NCBI GenBank assembly: GCA_030621075.1
Contig: JAUXII010000116.1
Location: forward strand, 1 to 5,040
DNA: 5,040 bases
Source of the DNA: Lentimicrobiaceae bacterium
Lineage (GTDB): Bacteria; Bacteroidota; Bacteroidia; Bacteroidales; JAGONC01
Direction: 5' to 3'
Part shown: piece after piece, positions 1 through 5,040 of the stretch
How positions within the stretch are numbered: position 1 is the first letter of the stretch
How the letters are laid out: every line of letters begins with the position of its first letter
Program-made: the position numbers and the translations under genes
Notes under the pieces: model-generated
Told to the model about the DNA's origin: nothing
Database searches by the model: none
Seen by the model: the letters and a program-made list of their open reading frames with translations, nothing else

Positions 1-1320
1 GTGGTAATTGCCCACCGGAAGAGAGGAGTAAACATGTGAGCTGTCGATATCGTGATCATCAATGAAAATTTTTGCTTTGATCGGATCTCCTGATATTGAA
101 TCGGTCACTACGCCGCGAACGCCGTATAAACATTGCTCCATGTAATTCAAAAACGAACGGTAATTATATTCCCAATGCGCAGGTAACAGCGAAGCAGGAA
201 GCAATTTGACACTTGATAACTCAATTGTACTTTCGCGGCAATACTGAAAATAATTCATATAATCCTGCCTGCCTCCGTTTATCGTATACCAATCATAACC
301 GTTGGTCACTCCATCTCCCAAATCATAAAAGTAACCACTGGAATTTGCATGAACAGTATCGGCATATTCATAAGAAACATATATCCACCAATTGTCATCA
401 GCAGCCCGTTGAACCCATGTATCCCAGGGATAATTTATCAATTCAGCACCACCATGAAAGTTAGCTGCCATGACAAAATCCATGTTTTCCGCAAAATCCA
501 TAAAGCAAATTGTCTCAGGTTGCCACGGGTTACCATCAGGATGTGGGCCATCTTCAGGGTCAGGGTAATTTCTATTGAGGTCAACATTGTTTGCATTATA
601 CCTTGTTGCACCATTTACAGTGCTGTTTCCTGTGGCATAAGTTCCATCGGGGTTTGCAAGCGGGTTAATCCAAATCTCAATTGAATTAACAAGGTATGTA
701 ACACGAGGGTCTGAATTATAGTTGGATAAAAGGTGGTCCATTAAACGTAGCAAAAGAACATAGCCGGCTGTTTCATCTCCATGCATTGTGCCGGTATACA
801 AGAACTGGGGTTCATCTTCTCTTTCATTTACATTATCGGTGATCTTTGCTACCAATAATTCTCTGCCCGACGGTAACGTTCCAATATTCTCAACCACACA
901 TAAATCAGGATACATACTCTCAAACTCGTACATCATGTCAACATAAGCTTCATAAGCAGGATAGAAATCCCACTCGGTTATAGCTCTAAGATCGATAATT
1001 TCCTTCATGACAGGATGAATAAGCTCTCCGGGGTGGGGAAGAGAAAAATAAGGAGTAGCGGTTTTCAGAAAGGCCTCAAATTCTTTCCGGTTTGCATAAG
1101 CAAAAACTGTATCATCATTAAAATGATCAATTGATACAATATCCGTAAATTCAATCAATGCTTTCCTTGAGCTAACCTGGAATGCAAAATAGACTTCGCC
1201 TTTCCTGGCAAGCATATCTTCAACTGACTCATCATGTGAATATACCGGGTTTACATTTTGCGAATATAGATTTACACAAAACACAAAGAGCATAAATGTA
1301 ATCAACTTATATCTTTTCAT
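1..1320 (-). CDS. Secreted M14 zinc carboxypeptidase, CPN/CPE/CPD-like (M14B), 3' end outside window
   Basis: Predicted metallocarboxypeptidase that removes C-terminal residues from peptides outside the cytoplasm. The frame is open from the ATG at 1320 to the left edge, giving 440 residues. Residues 1-20 form a signal peptide (basic start, hydrophobic core, likely cleavage after Tyr-Ser before Gln21). Residues 22 to about 115 look like an N-terminal pro- or accessory domain. The catalytic domain (about 118-397) carries the zinc ligands His180 and Glu183 (motif HGDE) and His289 (FHGG), the substrate-binding Arg240, Asn249 and Arg250 (VDLNRNYP), Tyr345 and the general base Glu367 (TIELS). Spacings match duck carboxypeptidase D domain II, including Asp300 at the position linked to basic C-terminal specificity. 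From about 400 a transthyretin-like domain begins (VRGVVTDSISGDPIKAKI). A type IX secretion C-terminal signal could lie beyond the edge. No Shine-Dalgarno; the start overlaps the preceding gene by 14 bases, so translation is probably coupled. Family assignment is confident; specificity and surface location are inferred. Confidence 0.93.
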   Translation of the reverse strand, partial: MKRYKLITFMLFVFCVNLYSQNVNPVYSHDESVEDMLARKGEVYFAFQVSSRKALIEFTDIVSIDHFNDDTVFAYANRKEFEAFLKTATPYFSLPHPGELIHPVMKEIIDLRAITEWDFYPAYEAYVDMMYEFESMYPDLCVVENIGTLPSGRELLVAKITDNVNEREDEPQFLYTGTMHGDETAGYVLLLRLMDHLLSNYNSDPRVTYLVNSIEIWINPLANPDGTYATGNSTVNGATRYNANNVDLNRNYPDPEDGPHPDGNPWQPETICFMDFAENMDFVMAANFHGGAELINYPWDTWVQRAADDNWWIYVSYEYADTVHANSSGYFYDLGDGVTNGYDWYTINGGRQDYMNYFQYCRESTIELSSVKLLPASLLPAHWEYNYRSFLNYMEQCLYGVRGVVTDSISGDPIKAKIFIDDHDIDSSHVYSSLPVGNYH

Positions 1321-1870
1321 TAGTACTTGGTTTTAATTGAGAAAGATAATAGTCCACCTGTTTTATATATTCAGATAAATCATCTTTATCATCAATTTTT
1401 ATCATTAAATCGAAAAATTTATCACAATCCTCACTCCAGTGCCCCACTTTCAACCGAGCCATTGACAATCCGGAAACATATTGAAGAGGTTTTGAATTAT
1501 GCAGGTCAAGATTGATGCAAAGGTCGAAGTTTAATCTCATAAAATCATTTACAAAATGATTTGATGGCCTCTTGTACCAGTTTAAGTCTTTCGTTGTAAA
1601 ATAATCATAGGCTAATTTGGGCGGGCAATAATACGGAATGGTTTTATTATTGATAAATCCTAAAACTTTTACATTCTTTCCCTTATCCTGCATATACCTC
1701 ACAAAGTCCGTTACTTTTTCATAAGTTTTAACATTCACAACATTAAAAAGAATGCCGATATTTTTCGCCTGTTCAATATTAATTATTTCTTTCTTTCTAT
1801 TCAGTTTAGGCAACTCCCTGTCATAATACCTATGCCAGAAATAATCATGTATTTGTTTAATCAGACCCAT
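1307..1870 (-). CDS. Conserved hypothetical protein, DUF6913-like
   Basis: A 187-residue protein of unknown function. It has no signal peptide or membrane segment and should be cytoplasmic. The N-terminus is basic and aromatic (YFWHRYYDRELPKLNRKK, residues 10-27). It is followed by a pattern of predicted strands and helices: a strand at about 36-43 (KNIGILFNV), a helix at 49-63, a strand at 67-73 (VKVLGFI), the motif IPYYCPPKLAYDYF at 78-91, the motif DLNWYKRP at 95-102, and a further strand at 114-121 (NFDLCINL). From memory, the DLNWY motif and the 'FDL-IN-L' strand are shared by small Bacteroidota proteins labelled DUF6913; I could not search to confirm. The fold looks alpha/beta, but no catalytic motif is recognisable and I assign no function. 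The ATG at 1870 is the first in frame after the gap and follows an A-rich leader without Shine-Dalgarno. Its last codons overlap the carboxypeptidase start, so the two are probably co-translated. Confidence 0.85.
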   Translation of the reverse strand: MGLIKQIHDYFWHRYYDRELPKLNRKKEIINIEQAKNIGILFNVVNVKTYEKVTDFVRYMQDKGKNVKVLGFINNKTIPYYCPPKLAYDYFTTKDLNWYKRPSNHFVNDFMRLNFDLCINLDLHNSKPLQYVSGLSMARLKVGHWSEDCDKFFDLMIKIDDKDDLSEYIKQVDYYLSQLKPSTNEKI

Positions 1871-1956
1871 TTATTTTAAGTGAAGGTTAACTTACGGAGC
1901 TGTAAAATTAAGTAAAAAAACTAATTCCATTTGAAAATTTAATCACCATTGATCTG
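1871..1956 (-). other. AT-rich intergenic gap, no clear signal
   Basis: This 86-base stretch separates the binding-protein stop (TGA, 1959-1957) from the next ATG. Read on the minus strand it contains a run of seven T (1920-1914) and a weak inverted repeat ACTTA/TAAGT around a 14-base loop. Neither is a convincing terminator, because the T-run has no GC-rich stem in front of it. I find no Bacteroidota-type promoter (TAnnTTTG at -7). It is the only gap in the block long enough to hold a promoter, so a transcript boundary here cannot be excluded. Confidence 0.4.
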
Positions 1957-3603
1957 TCAATTGGTTGTCTTTTTTACTTTTTTCAATGACAAAAGATTGA
2001 TCGGGTTGGTTCCAATTCCTTCGATATTCTTCTGAACGAACCTCAATACCTGATCATAATATAAAATAATAACCGGGGATTCCTCCATGATTATTTGATT
2101 CATTTTCATATAATTAAGATACCTCAAAGAATCATTGCTCTGGGTCATAGCGGCATCAAAAAGGCTATCATACACACTTGAATAATAATGCGTATAATTG
2201 GGTCCTGCCGGGCAAAAGTTTTTTCCATAAAAGAGCGATAAATAGTTTTCGGCATCCGGGTAATCTGCAATCCAAGAAGCACGAAAAAAAGGCAATTTTG
2301 CTTGCGCTTTCAATTCCTTTAACGTTGCAGGTGGGTTTACATCAATTTCAATTTCGATGCCTATTTCTGAAAGCTGATGTTGAATGTATTCACACAGATC
2401 GAGGTATTCGGAGGTTGTTGAAAGGGTGATCCCGGAAAGTATTTCGCCGTTATCAAATCCAGCCCTTTTGAGGTAACTTCTGGCTTTATCAGGGTTAAAC
2501 TCCTGTTTCAAGTCTTCAGCAGAATTAAATCCGGGTAATCCGGGTGGAATGATACCATAAAAGCCCGGGGTTCCGATCCCATTTCGTAGGTACTTAATCA
2601 TCTTTTTGCGATCGAAACCATAGTTAATAGCCTTTCTGATGGCAATGTTTTTTAAGGGGTCATCCCTATTTCCAATTGCCGGATCAACAAGAAAGCCCAG
2701 GTATTCAGTATTAAGGTACGGCTGGGTTATCATGCAAAATTTATCATGGTATTTAGGGTTGAGTTCACCGCTGCTTGTAAGCAGTTCATCTTTATAACTG
2801 GGGTCAATTCCTGAAAGAAAATCAAGGTTGCCTTTCACAAACTCAAGAAAAGCAGATTGCTGATCAATTAAAAAAGTTATAGCAACAGCATCAAGATATG
2901 GTAAGGGATTTCCATCTTCTCTTTCAAAGTATTTTTTATTCCTTACAAAAATCAGCTTCACCCCCTCTTCCCAGTATTTAAACATAAAAGGCCCGGTTCC
3001 AATAGGATTTCTTCTAAAATCATTGCCATACTTTGTTACAATTTCCGATGGAACAACGGCACAGTATTGCATGCTTAATAAGCTAAGGAATGGAGGAAAT
3101 GACTTCTTTAATCTGATGTTTAAGGTTGAATCATTTTCAGCTGTAAACATAGGTTTATCATGGTTTTTCTTGACATAATTAAAAACCCAGGCACCGGGTG
3201 ATGCAATAGTTGGATCAAGAATCCGGTTAAAACTATAAACAAAATCGGCAGCAGTTACTTTTTTACCTTTTCCTTCTGGAAAACCATCATGGTCGTGAAA
3301 AAAAACATCCGTTCTGAGATAAAACGAATAATAAAGCCCATCAGGGGATATATCCCATGAATGCGCAATCGCCGGGATTATTTCAAGCCTGTCATTTAGC
3401 TGGACCAGTCCATTAAACAATTGATTTGTTCCCCAGATATTTGCCTGGTTAACAGCAAAGGCGGGATCGAGTGATGTAATACCTGAAGCTTCATTGTAAC
3501 GAAAGACTTGTTTATCACTATTTCTTTTAGCTTTGGGTTGACAAAAAGAGAGTAAGAACAAGAAAGAAAGCAAAATAATACTATGGAAACCCATCTTAAC
3601 CAT
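1957..3603 (-). CDS. Peptide-type ABC transporter substrate-binding lipoprotein (family 5, OppA/DppA-like)
   Basis: Extracytoplasmic solute-binding protein of family 5 (SBP_bac_5), which captures oligopeptides or similar ligands and delivers them to an ABC importer. It has 548 residues, normal for the family. Residues 1-20 form a hydrophobic export signal ending in LLSFC; Cys21 is a likely lipidation site, although Phe at -1 departs from the usual Gly/Ala/Ser. The mature part shows the family signature around residues 80-105 (SWDISPDGLYYSFYLR, then VFFHD), the TAADFVYSFNRILDP helix at 117-131, the hinge-region motif NPIGTGPFMF at 199-208, the IRKAINYGFDRKKMI helix at 322-336, PPGLPG at 363-368 and the late motif WIADYPDAENYLSLFYG at 444-460. 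The ATG at 3603 is 11 bases after the lon stop; an in-frame ATG three codons later (3594) would also preserve the signal peptide. No Shine-Dalgarno is present. No permease or ATPase gene is in the window, so the ligand and the partner are unknown; nickel, opine or other ligands occur in this family. Confidence 0.93.
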   Translation of the reverse strand: MVKMGFHSIILLSFLFLLSFCQPKAKRNSDKQVFRYNEASGITSLDPAFAVNQANIWGTNQLFNGLVQLNDRLEIIPAIAHSWDISPDGLYYSFYLRTDVFFHDHDGFPEGKGKKVTAADFVYSFNRILDPTIASPGAWVFNYVKKNHDKPMFTAENDSTLNIRLKKSFPPFLSLLSMQYCAVVPSEIVTKYGNDFRRNPIGTGPFMFKYWEEGVKLIFVRNKKYFEREDGNPLPYLDAVAITFLIDQQSAFLEFVKGNLDFLSGIDPSYKDELLTSSGELNPKYHDKFCMITQPYLNTEYLGFLVDPAIGNRDDPLKNIAIRKAINYGFDRKKMIKYLRNGIGTPGFYGIIPPGLPGFNSAEDLKQEFNPDKARSYLKRAGFDNGEILSGITLSTTSEYLDLCEYIQHQLSEIGIEIEIDVNPPATLKELKAQAKLPFFRASWIADYPDAENYLSLFYGKNFCPAGPNYTHYYSSVYDSLFDAAMTQSNDSLRYLNYMKMNQIIMEESPVIILYYDQVLRFVQKNIEGIGTNPINLLSLKKVKKTTN

Positions 3604-3614
3604 AAGCGGTTAAT

Positions 3615-5040
3615 TTAATTTAGCGGGGTTTTTACTTTTTCATTAAGAAGGGCAAAATCAATTACATCAATCATCTCGTCGATATAATGAAATTCAACAC
3701 CTTTAATATATTCCGGCTTTATTTCATCAATATCTTTTATATTCTCCTTTGACAGAATGATATGTTTAATTTTTGCTCTTTTGGCCGCCAGAATCTTATC
3801 TTTTATTCCTCCAACAGGCAGCACTTTCCCCCTAAGGGTGATCTCACCTGTCATGGCTATTTTTGATCTGACTTTACGACGGGTAAATGCGGAAGCAAGC
3901 GCTGTAAACATGGTGATCCCTGCTGAGGGCCCGTCTTTAGGTGTTGCACCCTCCGGTACATGAATATGTACATTCCAATCTTTAAAAATCCCCGAATCAA
4001 TGCCTAAAATTCCTGAATGTGACTTAAGGTATTCGTATGCAATGGTAGCGGATTCCTTCATCACATCACCCAGGTTACCGGTTAGAGTCAGGTTGCCCTT
4101 TCCACTGCTCAGGCTCACTTCAATAAATAAAATTTCTCCACCTGCGGCTGTCCAGGCAAGGCCTGTAACAACGCCAAGCACGTGGTTCGATAAGTCTTTA
4201 TCTTTATGAAATGGTGCCGGACCCATAATCTTTTGAAGATCTTCTCCATTAATTTTTTGGTTATAGTCCTTTCCCATGACAATATATTTTGCATTATAGC
4301 GAATGATCTTGGCAATGGCCCTTTCAAGTTTACGAACACCTGCTTCTCTGGCATAATCTTCAATAATGGAAGCTAGTATTCTCTTCGTAAAGCTAAGTTG
4401 TCTTTTCTTTACGCCATGCTCTTTTAATTGTTTTGGGACAAGGTGACGTCGGGCAATTTCCACTTTTTCATCAAGAAGGTACCCGCTCAGGTCAATCACC
4501 TCCATCCTATCCCGCAAAGCCGGATGGATAGTGCTCAATGTATTGGCTGTAGCAATGAACATTACCCGGGAAAGATCATATTCCATTTCCAGGTAGTTGT
4601 CATAAAAAGCAAAATTCTGTTCAGGATCCAATACCTCAAGTAAAGCAGCAGACGGATCCCCTGACACATTCATACCCATCACCTTATCAATTTCATCCAG
4701 GACAAAAACAGGATTGGACGATTGAATTTTTTTCAGGCTTTGAATTATTCTTCCAGGCATGGCACCTATATACGTTTTTCTATGCCCTCTGATCTCAGCT
4801 TCATCCCGTAATCCACCCAGCGACATCCTGATGTACTTTCGCCCTACTGCCCTGGCTATTGACTTTCCAAGCGAAGTTTTACCAACTCCTGGTGGGCCAA
4901 CAAAGCACAAAATAGGGGATTTCATATCACCTTTCAACTTAAGAACCGCCAGATATTCTATGACCCTTTCCTTGATTTTCTCAAGTCCATAATGATCCTC
5001 GTCTAAAATACGGAGAGCCCCATCAAGGTCAAAATGATCA
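3615..5040 (-). CDS. lon: Lon ATP-dependent serine protease, C-terminal 474 residues (5' end outside window)
   Basis: Lon (endopeptidase La, EC 3.4.21.53) forms a cytoplasmic hexamer that unfolds and degrades damaged and regulatory proteins. The frame is open to the right edge (first full codon at 5039), so the N-terminal substrate-binding domain, roughly 330 residues, lies outside. In the visible 474 residues the linker before the ATPase ([20 protein letters not shown]) is followed by Walker A GPPGVGKT (48-55), Walker [10 protein letters not shown] (111-119), sensor 1 IATAN (162-166), an arginine finger in LRDRME (175-180) and sensor 2 AGVRKLER (233-240). The C-terminal protease domain begins near [10 protein letters not shown] and has the catalytic dyad Ser372 (PKDGPSAG; codon 3926-3924) and Lys413 (VGGIKDK; codon 3803-3801). 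All key residues are intact. An internal TTG at 4937 is not the start: canonical Lon sequence continues in frame upstream of it. The stop (TAA, 3617-3615) is 11 bases before the binding-protein gene, suggesting a shared transcript driven from a promoter outside the window. Confidence 0.98.
   Translation of the reverse strand, partial: DHFDLDGALRILDEDHYGLEKIKERVIEYLAVLKLKGDMKSPILCFVGPPGVGKTSLGKSIARAVGRKYIRMSLGGLRDEAEIRGHRKTYIGAMPGRIIQSLKKIQSSNPVFVLDEIDKVMGMNVSGDPSAALLEVLDPEQNFAFYDNYLEMEYDLSRVMFIATANTLSTIHPALRDRMEVIDLSGYLLDEKVEIARRHLVPKQLKEHGVKKRQLSFTKRILASIIEDYAREAGVRKLERAIAKIIRYNAKYIVMGKDYNQKINGEDLQKIMGPAPFHKDKDLSNHVLGVVTGLAWTAAGGEILFIEVSLSSGKGNLTLTGNLGDVMKESATIAYEYLKSHSGILGIDSGIFKDWNVHIHVPEGATPKDGPSAGITMFTALASAFTRRKVRSKIAMTGEITLRGKVLPVGGIKDKILAAKRAKIKHIILSKENIKDIDEIKPEYIKGVEFHYIDEMIDVIDFALLNEKVKTPLN

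Noticed and set aside
213..684. Two overlapping plus-strand open frames of 83 and 111 codons
   Set aside because: They lie antisense to the carboxypeptidase, have low-complexity composition rich in Asn, His and Ile, and show no recognisable domain; they are shadows of the conserved minus-strand gene.
1270..1320. Carboxypeptidase as a lipoprotein through Cys15
   Set aside because: Cys15 is inside the hydrophobic core (LFVFCVNL) without a lipobox; cleavage by signal peptidase I after Ser20 fits better.
1327..1515. Plus-strand open frame of 62 codons
   Set aside because: It is antisense to the DUF6913-like gene, short and without protein-like motifs.
1895..1950. Rho-independent terminator after the binding-protein gene (T-run 1920-1914 on the minus strand)
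   Set aside because: The sequence before the T-run offers only about a 4-base AATT/AATT pairing with no GC pairs; the ACTTA/TAAGT repeat lies after the T-run and is only 5 bases long.
2178..2429. Plus-strand open frame of 83 codons
   Set aside because: It is antisense to the late conserved region of the binding protein (around WIADYPDAENY), whose reading frame clearly explains the sequence.
3615..4937. Lon starting at the TTG at 4937 as a short 440-residue protein
   Set aside because: The frame continues upstream to the window edge with standard Lon sequence ([16 protein letters not shown]), so the TTG is an internal Leu codon.
3757..4992. Several open frames of 68-82 codons inside lon, on both strands
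   Set aside because: All overlap the canonical ATPase and protease domains of Lon, which account for the coding potential; none has its own start signal or domain.

Overview
The window is fully occupied by one co-directional block of four genes on the minus strand, read from right to left: the C-terminal part of lon (ATP-dependent protease), a peptide-type (family 5) solute-binding lipoprotein, a small cytoplasmic protein of a Bacteroidota-restricted unknown family (DUF6913-like), and the N-terminal part of a secreted M14 zinc carboxypeptidase. Both end genes are cut by the window edges. No RNA gene, mobile element, CRISPR array or long repeat was seen, and no gap between genes exceeds 86 bases.

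The organism is most likely a member of the Bacteroidota (Bacteroidales/Cytophagales-like). Reasons: the sequence is AT-rich; no start has a Shine-Dalgarno motif, the starts instead following A/T-rich leaders as is usual in this phylum; the small protein matches a family I know only from Bacteroidota; the exported carboxypeptidase has the short 'Tyr-Ser-Gln' type signal peptide common there; and the Lon sequence is of the Bacteroidota type. This is recognition by eye, not a database result.

Layout: lon occupies 3615-5040 (first ~330 codons outside the window). The binding-protein gene starts 11 bases after the lon stop and runs to 1957. An 86-base AT-rich gap (1871-1956) without a convincing promoter or terminator follows. 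The 187-codon gene (1307-1870) then overlaps the carboxypeptidase start by 14 bases, and the carboxypeptidase runs off the left edge at residue 440. The spacing suggests one transcript, or two (lon-binding protein, and DUF6913-carboxypeptidase).

Three of the four genes deal with polypeptides: Lon degrades cytoplasmic proteins, the lipoprotein would bind peptides at the membrane, and the carboxypeptidase would trim C-terminal residues from peptides outside the cell. A shared peptide-turnover role is possible, but this is inference from adjacency. Each gene looks intact and functional where visible. I see no evidence for an undescribed system here; the most informative detail is the complete, CPN/CPE/CPD-like active site of the carboxypeptidase, including the aspartate expected for basic C-terminal residues.
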